Assembly: GCF_017874215.1 (NCBI RefSeq)
Contig: NZ_JAGGLB010000041.1
Coordinates: 1-64,000, forward strand
Length of the DNA: 64,000 nucleotides
Direction of reading: 5' to 3'
Origin: Paenibacillus eucommiae
GTDB lineage: Bacteria; Bacillota; Bacilli; Paenibacillales; NBRC-103111
The notes under the pieces were generated by a model, which was not told the DNA's origin, did not search any database, and saw nothing but the letters and a program-made list of their open reading frames with translations. The translations under genes were made by a program, and so were the position numbers. Position 1 is the stretch's first letter, and the number at the start of each line of letters is the position of its first letter. Positions 56,087 through 64,000 of this stretch are shown in pieces.

Positions 56087-57079
56087 TCACCAGTCGAGAA
56101 CTACCCCAAGATAAGGCTCTTTCTTTTCTGTAATCAGCTGCCAGGCTTCCTCCGCCTGATCTACCGGGTAGCGGTGAGTAACAAGCGCCCCAGCCTGCAG
56201 CCAGCCCTCTTTGATGCCTGCAAGCGTCTCGTCCATCCGCTCTTTGGTCCAGCCAGATGGCGCATGCAGGGTCATTTCATTAGACCGCAGCTTCTGAATG
56301 TCTATGCTGCCCTCAGTGCCATAAAACCCGGCAGATACGAAATGAGCGCTGTGACGCAGCAGAGGAAACGCTTCCTCTAGAACGTCGAGTGAACCGACTG
56401 TATCAACAATGATGGCTATTCCTTCCGAACCTGCGAAATCACGAAGCGCTTCCGGAATGGCACGTACTTTCGTATTGACACCCTCCGCTTTTTCCGGTAA
56501 ATAACGCAGCCGCTCATCGTGACGGCCAAGGACCATTACCTTAGCTCCACGCTTCAGCAGCGTCTGTGCCGTCCAATTGCCAACCATCCCGTCACCAATC
56601 ACAACCGCCCGATCACCTTCACGAACCTCCGGACGCATGCCGCAGTTGTACCCGACCTGTGTAAGCACCAGACCGCTATAATCAACAGAATTCCCTTGAT
56701 CAGGAAGCTTCCACACTTGGTTGGCGGACGTTACAGCAGGGCTTATGTGGCCTCCAAACGATTCGAACATGTTGGATATCCGGCTAATCGTAACAAATAC
56801 ACGGTCGCCGACCTCAAGGCCCGTCACCTCGGAGCCAATTTGTGTAATGACACCAACCTTTTGGTAACCAGCCACAATTGGGAACGGCCAAGGAGCTCCT
56901 GGTTCATACGGCGTATCTCCTGCAATTCGCTCCCCGCGCAAAAAAGACGACTCCGTTCCATTGCTAATCCAGGAAACCTCCACATCAACGACCACTTCAT
57001 CCGGACGCGGCTCCGGAATGTCCACCTCTTGCACAGCAACCTTTAAACGATCCGTGAAAACGACCGCTTTTCCTTTCAT
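56087..57079 (-). CDS. Zinc-type medium-chain alcohol dehydrogenase-like protein
   Basis: A 330-residue MDR-family dehydrogenase. The GroES-like N-terminal part has GYQKVGVITQIGSEVTGLEVGDRV. The Rossmann part has AVVIGDGMVGNWTAQTLLKRGAKVMVLG. The usual GHE motif is replaced by AGYQ, so a standard catalytic zinc is doubtful. Substrate unknown; a polyol or sugar is likely from context. It follows a second MDR gene with about 40 bases between. Confidence 0.85.
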   Translation of the reverse strand: MKGKAVVFTDRLKVAVQEVDIPEPRPDEVVVDVEVSWISNGTESSFLRGERIAGDTPYEPGAPWPFPIVAGYQKVGVITQIGSEVTGLEVGDRVFVTISRISNMFESFGGHISPAVTSANQVWKLPDQGNSVDYSGLVLTQVGYNCGMRPEVREGDRAVVIGDGMVGNWTAQTLLKRGAKVMVLGRHDERLRYLPEKAEGVNTKVRAIPEALRDFAGSEGIAIIVDTVGSLDVLEEAFPLLRHSAHFVSAGFYGTEGSIDIQKLRSNEMTLHAPSGWTKERMDETLAGIKEGWLQAGALVTHRYPVDQAEEAWQLITEKKEPYLGVVLDW

Positions 57080-57117
57080 CGCAATCTCTCCTCCGATTTA
57101 TTGATTTGCTGAAGTTT

Positions 57118-58074
57118 TTATGAAAAATCCTTGCCAGGATAAAAGTGTACTTTGATTGCTGTTTGTGATTTCAACAAGTCAACGGCTTCTTGATAGTTCG
57201 TAAATGGGACATGATGAGTCTGGATGCACTCTGTATTCAATCCTTGATTCGCTACAGCATCAATCAACAGCTCCCTGTCACGCTCATTAAAGCGGCGGTA
57301 TTTATAAGATTCCAGCTTCATGCCCTGAAACCATAAATGCTCATCATATTGCAGGGTACCTTTTAGCACGCCAAAAATAACGATATGCCTGTCGACGATA
57401 CGCAGCAGATTTTGAACAGAAGGGGCTGCGCCTACACAATCGTATCCGAGGGTGAACCGGCGGCTCTCCACCTGATCAGTATGCATAGCCACACCAATAC
57501 CAAGCTCGTTGACATACTTAATCCGCTCTTCATTTACATCGACCCCAACGACCTCAGAGGCTCCCCAGATCTTCGCTACCTGCATACCAAGCATACCCGC
57601 AGGTCCCATCCCGGAGACGACCATGGATTTACCGCGTATATCACCGAACTGCGAAAGGCCGATCATGACACATTTTAACAATTCAAAAGAAACCGCCTGC
57701 TTCGAGGATATCGTATCGGGCAGCTTGATGATCTCATGTTCCTGATAACAGATGAATTGGGCATAAGCTCCGTCACCCATAATATGCTCAAGTGCAGCAA
57801 TACGGTCACCAGGCTTGAATCCCTGCACGCCGCTGCCAACTTCACGAACGACACCTGCCACTTCATGCCCCGGCCAGCCTGGAGGAAGCGGGTACTCGGG
57901 GGATTTCGAATAATCGAACATATCCCTTCCACCCAGCATGTTAATGTCCCAGCGCGGACAGGTTGCAACAATTTCAATTTCCACCAAAACTTGATGATCT
58001 TTTACTTTGGGCACATCAGCTTCGATAATGTTAAACTCACCTGGAGCTGTAATTTGCAGCATTTTCATTTTCAT
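57118..58074 (-). CDS. Zinc-binding dehydrogenase (MDR family)
   Basis: A 318-residue MDR dehydrogenase. Catalytic domain GHEVAGVVREVGSGVQGFKPGDRI with GHE zinc-type residues, CPRWDINMLGG upstream, and a coenzyme domain with SGMGPAGMLGMQVAKIWGA. Likely L-threonine- or sorbitol-like dehydrogenase fold; substrate unknown. First gene of the operon and divergent from an AraC regulator at 58314. A GCGTATCCAT box precedes its start. Confidence 0.87.
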   Translation of the reverse strand: MKMKMLQITAPGEFNIIEADVPKVKDHQVLVEIEIVATCPRWDINMLGGRDMFDYSKSPEYPLPPGWPGHEVAGVVREVGSGVQGFKPGDRIAALEHIMGDGAYAQFICYQEHEIIKLPDTISSKQAVSFELLKCVMIGLSQFGDIRGKSMVVSGMGPAGMLGMQVAKIWGASEVVGVDVNEERIKYVNELGIGVAMHTDQVESRRFTLGYDCVGAAPSVQNLLRIVDRHIVIFGVLKGTLQYDEHLWFQGMKLESYKYRRFNERDRELLIDAVANQGLNTECIQTHHVPFTNYQEAVDLLKSQTAIKVHFYPGKDFS

Positions 58075-58098
58075 AGCGTGGACTCTCCTTTAGCTTTC

Positions 58099-58111
58099 AA
58101 ATGGATACGCA
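58099..58111 (-). promoter_or_regulatory. Shared GCGTATCCAT box upstream of the MDR operon
   Basis: Minus strand AATGCGTATCCATTTGAAAG about 30 bases upstream of the dehydrogenase start. A near copy, AAGCGTATCCATCTAAAG, occurs upstream of the Gfo/Idh gene (61299-61311). Confidence 0.4.
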
Positions 58112-58313
58112 TTCAGCTTACATCAAATAAGAGATCTTGTATTTGCAGGTTCTATTTGACTTCCTGTTTATCCTTCTGGTAAATTTCCGTTGTATGGCTG
58201 GTTATTTATATACCCATTTGCACAAAATCGACTTTTCACTTCTGAAAAGAAAGCTATAATGCCAGGCCGACTGTGATAAACTGTATACAGCTGATTGACG
58301 AGGGGGAGTAGGC

Positions 58314-59171
58314 ATGTATTTGCGGGAGTATGCTATTGTCAATATGACGCGTAATTTGGTGGAGGAGACAGGCGGGGGGACCCATCCTTTTCATGAAATT
58401 TTATATATATTCGAGGGAAGTGCTTCTCTTCAATGGATGGGGCGGGACTATCTCTTTACATCGCCTGCCCTCTTCCTGCTGCCGCCGAATACGCCACATT
58501 TGCTGACCAAGCATTCCGGCACTTGTCTTTTTAGCTACATTGAGCTAGATATGCAGAACACCTCCGAATTTCCCGCAATTGAGCAAATAAGCCGTTGGAA
58601 CGCGCTGCAATGCGACAAAAATCCAGAGCAGCCAGAGCTGGCTCCAATTTACCAGGTTGCAGCCAATCTGCTGGGCAGCCTACAGCCCAATAATCCTTAT
58701 AAGGCCATTGCTGCAGATATTTTGTTATTAGATACCCAAAAACTGCTGATGCTGGTCAATTGCTTTCTACAAGTCCAGCAGCCAAGCTCAGATATGCCCT
58801 CTGGCTCCAGGTTTCCCCGTGATCAGGCCGAGGGTCAGGAGCGGATCCACAACATTATGCGTTTCATGGAATCCAACTATAGAGAACCATTAACCGTTAA
58901 TCGCTTAGCAGCGCAAGCGCATCTTGAGGTTTCGTATTTTATTCGTTCCTTTCACAAAATTGCCGGCAGAACTCCACTGCAGTATCTTCACGATTTACGT
59001 TTAAATACCGCTTCAAGCCTGCTTTCATCGACAAAGATGCCGATTCTGGAAATATCCGATGCCGTAGGTTTTCAAAGCATTCATTACTTTAGCAGACTTT
59101 TTAAACAAAGATATGGTGTCAGTCCTTCCCTTTGGAGAACAAAAAAAGAGCAGGAAGCTCTTATTCCATAA
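58314..59171 (+). CDS. AraC family transcriptional regulator
   Basis: A 285-residue protein: an N-terminal cupin-like sugar-sensing domain (HPFHEILYIFEGSASL, PPNTPHLL) and two C-terminal HTH motifs (about 180-280; LTVNRLAAQAHLEVSYFIRSF and MPILEISDAVGFQSIHYFSRLF). Divergent from the MDR operon and probably its activator. A minus-strand terminator overlaps its last codons. Confidence 0.9.
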   Translation: MYLREYAIVNMTRNLVEETGGGTHPFHEILYIFEGSASLQWMGRDYLFTSPALFLLPPNTPHLLTKHSGTCLFSYIELDMQNTSEFPAIEQISRWNALQCDKNPEQPELAPIYQVAANLLGSLQPNNPYKAIAADILLLDTQKLLMLVNCFLQVQQPSSDMPSGSRFPRDQAEGQERIHNIMRFMESNYREPLTVNRLAAQAHLEVSYFIRSFHKIAGRTPLQYLHDLRLNTASSLLSSTKMPILEISDAVGFQSIHYFSRLFKQRYGVSPSLWRTKKEQEALIP

Positions 59172-59182
59172 GCTTGCCTGCT
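59141..59182 (-). terminator. Terminator of the Gfo/Idh-isomerase operon inside the AraC gene end
   Basis: Minus strand AGCAGGCAAGCT/AGCTTCCTGCT stem, then TTTTTTTG. It overlaps the stop of the opposite-strand AraC gene. Confidence 0.75.
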
Positions 59183-59232
59183 TGATAAAAATACCTATGA
59201 ATGCCGCTCTGCTCCAGCTAAGGGTCCGGTCC

Positions 59233-60162
59233 TCAACGCACATGCGTCCCTTTCCAAGCCTCCTCAGCCAACTGCTTGAATACAAGAGCCTGCTGCCAAC
59301 GATCGGATATTTCCCGATGATCCGTCCGGAATCCCCGTTCCTGCCTGCTGCCCGCCTCACATATCATCGAGTAAGCAGGAGGCCCAAGCTCCACAACAAA
59401 GGGCAAAACCTCACCCGGCTGAGCCCTTTGCAGCCAATAGGCCATGCCCCGCTTCCACCAGCGCATAAAATACGGAACCATGGGATGCTCTCCTGCCGCC
59501 CCGATGTCTACTTGAATTTGCTGCCCATTGGATACACGTGCATGAATGGCAGAGGTGCGCTGAAGCAGCTTTTCAAAAAAAGGTTCGGCTTTAACAGCAG
59601 CTTCATTCATTTCACCAGCAAGCACGTAATGCGAAAAATCAATCGTAAGCCGCAGATCCCCCACCGCCTGGATATAGTCAACAGTTCGCAGCAAATCCTG
59701 GGTCACCTTGCCGCGATGTGTTTCGATAAAATAAGGAATCTGAGCGGAGCACGCCTCTTCGTTAAGCTCCCTTAGCAATTGAATGGCAGCTGCCCCAATA
59801 AGAAAAGAGTCAGCAACCTGTGAATTCACATACTGAACACCAAAGTCCTTTGCTTGCCGCATAAGCAGCCCTAGATCCTCACGGCTTTCTGGAAAGGACT
59901 GGATACCGAAGCTGAAGCCATATTCGTCCAGCAATTTACGCCATTGCTCCGCTTCAGCGGGAGCAGGCAGGCGGCCAAGAATGCCCGTAAAGCCTGCTTT
60001 GGCAATTTGCTCAAACTTTTCTTCCATACTCCACTCGCTTGTACCATCTCCCAGCCCATACATAGCCCACCAAGACTGCTGAATGTCAAGCTTGGGTGCC
60101 TCCTTAGATCCGTTCTTATAGCGGTTCCATGCCCCTTGAACACTATCGTTTCCTGTCTGCAT
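59233..60162 (-). CDS. Sugar phosphate isomerase/epimerase-like TIM barrel
   Basis: A 309-residue xylose-isomerase-like (AP_endonuc_2) protein: EKFEQIAKAGFTGI near residue 45, GVQYVNSQVAD, YFIETHRGKVTQD with metal-binding Glu/His, LTIDFSHYVLAGE and IHARVSNGQQIQVD. These give the usual Glu-Asp-His-Glu metal set in outline. Start ATG 60162 after GGGGG; an ATG 15 bases upstream is also possible. It follows the Gfo/Idh gene by 30 bases. Confidence 0.82.
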   Translation of the reverse strand: MQTGNDSVQGAWNRYKNGSKEAPKLDIQQSWWAMYGLGDGTSEWSMEEKFEQIAKAGFTGILGRLPAPAEAEQWRKLLDEYGFSFGIQSFPESREDLGLLMRQAKDFGVQYVNSQVADSFLIGAAAIQLLRELNEEACSAQIPYFIETHRGKVTQDLLRTVDYIQAVGDLRLTIDFSHYVLAGEMNEAAVKAEPFFEKLLQRTSAIHARVSNGQQIQVDIGAAGEHPMVPYFMRWWKRGMAYWLQRAQPGEVLPFVVELGPPAYSMICEAGSRQERGFRTDHREISDRWQQALVFKQLAEEAWKGTHVR

Positions 60163-60192
60163 CTTCGCTGCCCCCATCTCTAAATCTCATCT

Positions 60193-61278
60193 CTATACCT
60201 CATTTAAATAAATATGCGGATTTTGACGACGGCATTGCTCCATAACAGCCATTTGCTGGCGGACTTGCTGCGGCGTAATTTCTAATAATGCGCCTTGGGT
60301 CAGTGTCCTGTACAGCATCATATATACCTGCTCTGTCATTTGCTCGAACGGTGTTCGCTCATTTGAGATCGACGGCTCCCATTGCTCTGAATACCAGGTT
60401 AAAGCTTCGCTGCAATATCCCGGCATCCCATTTTTATCGAAAAGAGGATCACGGGTAAGCTTCTGCTCAGGCGCTTCTTCCGGCTTGAAATAGGTCCACT
60501 CCAGCCGCTGTGCACTTCCACGCAGCCCGCCATTCGTCCCGTGAATCATAAACGGTTCTCTGGTAAAAGCGGAGCAGGAGGAGATTTCTACATCAATCGT
60601 GGGGCGGCCCGGGGCTCTCATAATCAGCTTGACGTAATCCTCGGCATCACCAAAGGTGTTCGCCCGATCCATGATACAGGTAATCTGCGGCATGATATCA
60701 TCTCCGAACAGCTGCAGCGCCTGGTCGAGCGGATGCGGACCTGTATTCATTAAATTCCCGCCGTTATTGCTCTGCAGCGTTTGCCAATCCCATCTGCGGG
60801 CAAAGCCGCTTTGAGTGATATCCACCTGGACAATACGGCCGAGCACTCCCGATTTGATCACTTTACGAATTTGTACAAATGCCGGCAAATATCTGGAGTT
60901 CTGGAAAACAGCCAATATTTTTCCGGATCGATTGGAGGCTTCAATTAAACGGTCCACCTCAACTGCTGTTTTGGCCAGCGGCTTCTCGCAAAGCACATGC
61001 AGGCCGCGATTCAGCAGCTCCAATGAAATTTGAAAGTGCTGCTCGCTGGGAGATGCATTCACGACCAAATCAAGCTCCTCATGCTCAACCATTTCCTGCC
61101 ACGAAGCATAGGCATGGCAGTTGTATTCCTGGATAGCACGTTCCCTACGCTCTGTTAGCCCATCAGCTACAGCTGCGATTTTGTAATAATGCTTTATTTT
61201 AGCGAGCAAATTACCATGTATATCACGACCGCTGCGTCCCTGTCCGATGATTCCAACCTTCAACACTTGATCACTCAT
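60193..61278 (-). CDS. Gfo/Idh/MocA family oxidoreductase
   Basis: A 361-residue NAD(P)-dependent oxidoreductase. N-terminal Rossmann KVGIIGQGRSGRDIHGNL, then HVLCEKPLAKTAVEVD with the conserved EKP lysine, and a C-terminal alpha/beta domain with GPHPLDQALQLFG supplying the catalytic histidine region. Substrate is probably a cyclitol or sugar acid. First gene of the operon with the isomerase; a GCGTATCCAT box lies upstream. Confidence 0.9.
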   Translation of the reverse strand: MSDQVLKVGIIGQGRSGRDIHGNLLAKIKHYYKIAAVADGLTERRERAIQEYNCHAYASWQEMVEHEELDLVVNASPSEQHFQISLELLNRGLHVLCEKPLAKTAVEVDRLIEASNRSGKILAVFQNSRYLPAFVQIRKVIKSGVLGRIVQVDITQSGFARRWDWQTLQSNNGGNLMNTGPHPLDQALQLFGDDIMPQITCIMDRANTFGDAEDYVKLIMRAPGRPTIDVEISSCSAFTREPFMIHGTNGGLRGSAQRLEWTYFKPEEAPEQKLTRDPLFDKNGMPGYCSEALTWYSEQWEPSISNERTPFEQMTEQVYMMLYRTLTQGALLEITPQQVRQQMAVMEQCRRQNPHIYLNEV

Positions 61279-61298
61279 GCGATTCCAACCTCTTTTCT

Positions 61299-61311
61299 TT
61301 AGATGGATACG
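61299..61311 (-). promoter_or_regulatory. Shared GCGTATCCAT box upstream of the Gfo/Idh operon
   Basis: Minus strand AAAAGCGTATCCATC, 21 bases upstream of the start codon, just after a TATAGT -10 box. Related to the box at 58099-58111. Confidence 0.4.
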
Positions 61312-61401
61312 CTTTTAACTATACCAAACCGATCCGAAAAATTATTGACCGATTCAGCAGGGTTTTGACTTTTTGCTAGAGTCATTGAGAAGGCACATTG
61401 C

Positions 61402-62208
61402 TTACAGGTAACGCAGCTCGGAAGGACTCATCCCGCGGTAACGCTTGAACTGTCTGCTGAAATAATGAATATTGTCGTAGCCCAAAGCTGCCGCAACCTC
61501 ACTGACATTCATCCCGTTAAAGCGCAGCAGGTGCTCGGCACGTTCGATTTTCATATCGATCATATAGGACTCGACCGTCCGCCCCATGATCTCCTTGAAC
61601 TTTCTTGAAAAATAACGCGGGGAAAGCCGCGCCCTTTCAGCCAGCTTGGTTACGGAGTGAGGCATGCTCGGAAATTGGCGGACATAGTTGGCGACTTCGT
61701 GAATGCTCGTGAAAAGCTCCTGATCCTGCTCTTGTTCACTGTTCTTAGGATGCTGAGCCTCGGCTTTGCGTTCCCTTTCAAGCTGCAGCAGCAGCAAATA
61801 TAACAGCAGCCTTGCCTCCTCTTCATCCCCGCTGTGCCCCTCCATTCGAGCATGTACATATCGCGTCAAATAAAGCTCAAAGGTCAGCATATCCCGCACT
61901 CTATAAAAGGAAGCGAAAGCTTCCACAGCGGTTGCAGGCAGCGAAAAATGGATATACGATACGGTGATCGGCTTTTGGGGATTATGCTCGCCCCTCGTCT
62001 CATCCCCTGGCCGGAATAAAAAGCAGCAGCCTCTCGATATGCTCCTCTTCTGGCGGTTCAGCTCCAGCTCGCCTTCTCCGCTCCAGACATACCAAAGATC
62101 GCAATCATCAAAAGGCCTCCCCACCGTATTCCACTTCCAGGCCTTCTCACAAAACACTTTGCCGAAATAAGCAGTCTGTTCCAGCTGATCCGACCTAACC
62201 TTGTGCAT
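61402..62208 (-). CDS. AraC family transcriptional regulator
   Basis: A 268-residue protein with an N-terminal AraC sensor domain (WYVWSGEGELELN, FRPGDETRGEHNP) and C-terminal paired HTH (about 170-268; VTKLAERARLSPRYFSRKF and NVSEVAAALGYDNIHYFSRQF). Start ATG 62208, SD GGAATGGTG. Divergent from the ferritin-like gene, and encoded apart from the isomerase operon. Confidence 0.9.
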   Translation of the reverse strand: MHKVRSDQLEQTAYFGKVFCEKAWKWNTVGRPFDDCDLWYVWSGEGELELNRQKRSISRGCCFLFRPGDETRGEHNPQKPITVSYIHFSLPATAVEAFASFYRVRDMLTFELYLTRYVHARMEGHSGDEEEARLLLYLLLLQLERERKAEAQHPKNSEQEQDQELFTSIHEVANYVRQFPSMPHSVTKLAERARLSPRYFSRKFKEIMGRTVESYMIDMKIERAEHLLRFNGMNVSEVAAALGYDNIHYFSRQFKRYRGMSPSELRYL

Positions 62209-62304
62209 GTTCACCATTCCTTATGTGTCAAATCGTATAAACATTCCACACTTTCGTGAATTCACTTCCCGATGCAAATCAATTACGATAAGAAAAGAAG
62301 AACC

Positions 62305-62328
62305 GAACAACTGAACAACTGAACAACT
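62305..62328 (+). repeat. Three tandem GAACAACT units
   Basis: Three perfect 8-bp units in the AraC/ferritin-like intergenic region, about 30 bases ahead of the ferritin-like start. Confidence 0.7.
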
Positions 62329-62361
62329 GTACAGGTTAACCCTATCCGAGGAGGTTTTGTA

Positions 62362-63648
62362 ATGCTGCAGCCATTTATGAATATTAAGAATTGGGATAAA
62401 ATCGGGCTATCGGTAGCAGAGTCTGCCAACCGGCTCCGTCACATTGCTTATTTCGACAGACAGCTGATGCGCATTGAGGCAGGCCGTATGGTCGGATGCC
62501 CTGAATATGAAATCAAAGGCGCTCTCGCCAATATAGCCTGGTTCGATGCCTCCCATCACGAGCAGCTGCGAAACCGCTGCAAACAGCTGCGGATGAGCTC
62601 CGCCGCCTTCGATAAATGTCCAGAGCCGGAGCTTGAACTGCTGCTGGCAAAAGTGCTTGATTCTGGCAGCACGCTGCTGCTGCTCGTCGCCCTGTTTGAA
62701 GTTATAAAACCAGCGCAAATTGCTGCAATTCAGAGATACATGGAGGCCACTCAGCCGCTTGTGGATCAGCCGAGCCTGCATATGCTCAGGCATCAGCTGC
62801 TGGACCGGGAAGAACAGGTCCAGTGGGGGCAACAAGCTATACTCTCGCTTAGCGAGAAGGCAAGTGAGGAAGAGCTTGATGAAGCTAGGCGCTGGAACGA
62901 ATATTTGCACAAGCTTCTCGCTGCCGCGGGTGGGGCGGATGGAATTTCTGCCAAAGTGCCCGTCGCAGACGCTGAGCATATCGCAACAATCCCTTATACG
63001 GCGCCTGAACAGAGTGCGCGTGACGAACGCTACAAAACCTCAACTACCAAGTTTAAAGATATTGAGTTTGAAGACAGCAGTGCCGGACGCTTCAAAATGA
63101 TGCTTTATTCGCGTTATTTTGAAATGTCTCCTGCAGAAGGTGTTGCATATGTGCTTTTCCAATCGGCAGGCAAGCCTTGGGCTTTCTACCTGGATACCGC
63201 CCGACATCTCTGGGACGAGGTCCGTCATTCCTGGTTCGGCGAAGCGGCGCTCCGCAAGCTTGGCTATGATGTCTATGAAGCTCCGAATTGGACCGGCTTC
63301 TATGATATTTCCAAAAACCTTTTCGAGCTGGACGAGGCTTACATCCATTTAACCATCGCTATCGAACAAGCAGCTATGAAATATCCGCCAGGCAAGCGGG
63401 AGGAATGGGAATTTGCCCGCGATATCGCCCAAGATCCGCTGATGACAACCTTCCAGGATTTCGATTGGGCAGATGAGGTCGTCCACGCCGGATTCGGAAA
63501 AAAATGGGTCATTGATTTTCTCTATAAGGGTGATGTGGAAAAAGCCAAATTAGTTGCTGATGCTACCTGGGAAAAACGCGCGAAATTTATGGAGCTAAAA
63601 GCTCAGGGCGAGCAGGAAGCTCACAGCCATTTTGCTGGTGATTATTAG
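62362..63648 (+). CDS. Ferritin-like di-iron domain protein
   Basis: A 428-residue protein with a ferritin-like four-helix pattern in its C-terminal part: WDEVRHSWFGE (about 294-304) and WADEVVHAGFGKKW (about 373-386) are ExxH-type di-iron motifs, and a further helix has an acidic IAIEQAAM. The N-terminal 160 residues are helical (ASHHEQLRNRC). ATG 62362 follows GAGGAGG. It could be a di-iron oxygenase or a DUF455-type protein; substrate unknown. Its context with sugar oxidoreductases is unusual. Confidence 0.7.
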   Translation: MLQPFMNIKNWDKIGLSVAESANRLRHIAYFDRQLMRIEAGRMVGCPEYEIKGALANIAWFDASHHEQLRNRCKQLRMSSAAFDKCPEPELELLLAKVLDSGSTLLLLVALFEVIKPAQIAAIQRYMEATQPLVDQPSLHMLRHQLLDREEQVQWGQQAILSLSEKASEEELDEARRWNEYLHKLLAAAGGADGISAKVPVADAEHIATIPYTAPEQSARDERYKTSTTKFKDIEFEDSSAGRFKMMLYSRYFEMSPAEGVAYVLFQSAGKPWAFYLDTARHLWDEVRHSWFGEAALRKLGYDVYEAPNWTGFYDISKNLFELDEAYIHLTIAIEQAAMKYPPGKREEWEFARDIAQDPLMTTFQDFDWADEVVHAGFGKKWVIDFLYKGDVEKAKLVADATWEKRAKFMELKAQGEQEAHSHFAGDY

Positions 63649-63664
63649 GAAGAAAGACGGCTTG

Positions 63665-63905
63665 GCCGGCATCCTTTGAGGGATGTGTGTTCGGGACTTG
63701 GGTGCGTTGCGGAGGGAATGGCTGTGGGCTCCAGCCACTGTTAAAGATTTGTTCCCTTGAATGGATCGATATGGAGGTAGGAACAAATCTTTAAAGGTGG
63801 ACGCTACCGCTCTTCCTCCCACAGCCACTCCCTCTCTTTAGCTACAATCGCATGAATCACACTTACACCAAGCTCAAACGGACTACCAGCAAAGGTTTTC
63901 TATCT
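63665..63905 (+). repeat. Dispersed composite repeat, copy 5 (modules A and B)
   Basis: Module A: outer arms GGAATGGCTGTGGG (63715-63728) and CCCACAGCCACTCC (63818-63831, one mismatch); inner arms TTAAAGATTTGTTCC (63741-63755) and GGAACAAATCTTTAA (63780-63794), flanked by CCAC and GTGG. Module B: TTTAGCTACAATCGCATGAA, AAGCTCAAACGGAC, then GGTTTTCTATCTGAG. Nothing else is seen between 63649 and the window end; 63910-64000 is unassigned. Confidence 0.85.
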
Positions 63906-64000
63906 GAGAGAAAGGGATAGTGAAACAGTTCACAGACACATCAATGAACAGATTGCTAGCCTTCGTATTGTTCCAAAACGATGCGCTATAATTAAGTTCC

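Overview
The window is chromosomal DNA from a spore-forming Firmicute of the Paenibacillaceae, most likely a Paenibacillus. The evidence is gene content and order. The right-to-left series tig-clpP-clpX, lonB-lonA-engB, hemA-hemX-hemC-hemD-hemB-hemL, spoVID, valS-folC, maf, radC and mreBCD-minCD is the conserved Bacillus/Paenibacillus arrangement. Paenibacillus-like variations are present: murC after folC, a CobA-HemD fusion, a hemE-hemH-hemY block between hemB and hemL, and an SLH-domain cell wall amidase. Almost all housekeeping genes lie on the minus strand.

Layout. 0.3-5.5 kb: shape and division operon mreB-mreC-mreD-minC-minD-rodA. 5.6-7.9 kb: radC, an Rrf2 regulator, maf and a small membrane protein. 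8.0-10.9 kb: SLH amidase (+) and a SPOR-domain protein in the SpoIIB position. 11.7-17.5 kb: murC, folC, valS with a tRNA-Val T-box leader. 17.5-19.0 kb: dense dispersed repeats. 19.0-33.5 kb: spoVID, a pseudouridine synthase, a 41-codon membrane ORF, and a nearly complete heme/siroheme locus with an embedded Crp/Fnr-type regulator. 33.7-36.5 kb: two unknown proteins, speD and engB. 36.6-47.5 kb: proteostasis genes (lonA, lonB, clpX, clpP, tig) with ispG and a polysaccharide deacetylase. 47.7-47.9 kb: tRNA-Gly and tRNA-Arg. 47.9-53.3 kb: a decayed prophage with a broken integrase but intact tail genes. 53.3-55.2 kb: small accessory regulators. 55.3-63.6 kb: an accessory carbohydrate-type cluster (SGNH esterase, two Zn-dehydrogenase-like proteins, Gfo/Idh oxidoreductase, sugar isomerase, two AraC regulators, a ferritin-like protein).

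How it works together. The heme locus encodes glutamyl-tRNA to uroporphyrinogen III (HemA, L, B, C, D), the first siroheme steps (the CobA half and precorrin-2 dehydrogenase), and HemE, HemY and HemH of the Gram-positive coproporphyrin route; the final decarboxylase ChdC/HemQ is not here. The left end supplies precursors and machinery for peptidoglycan, elongation and septum placement.

Most unusual content. The gene-poor gaps hold at least two families of dispersed structured repeats. One is a composite element: a long hairpin (module A), a conserved middle (module B) and an array of four short dyads (module C). It is seen five times in whole or part, always in the same orientation, and the hairpin shows a compensatory base change between copies. 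The other is a set of inverted repeats built on TTACGGAC. I do not recognise either as a named family. They are the best candidates for something undescribed here.
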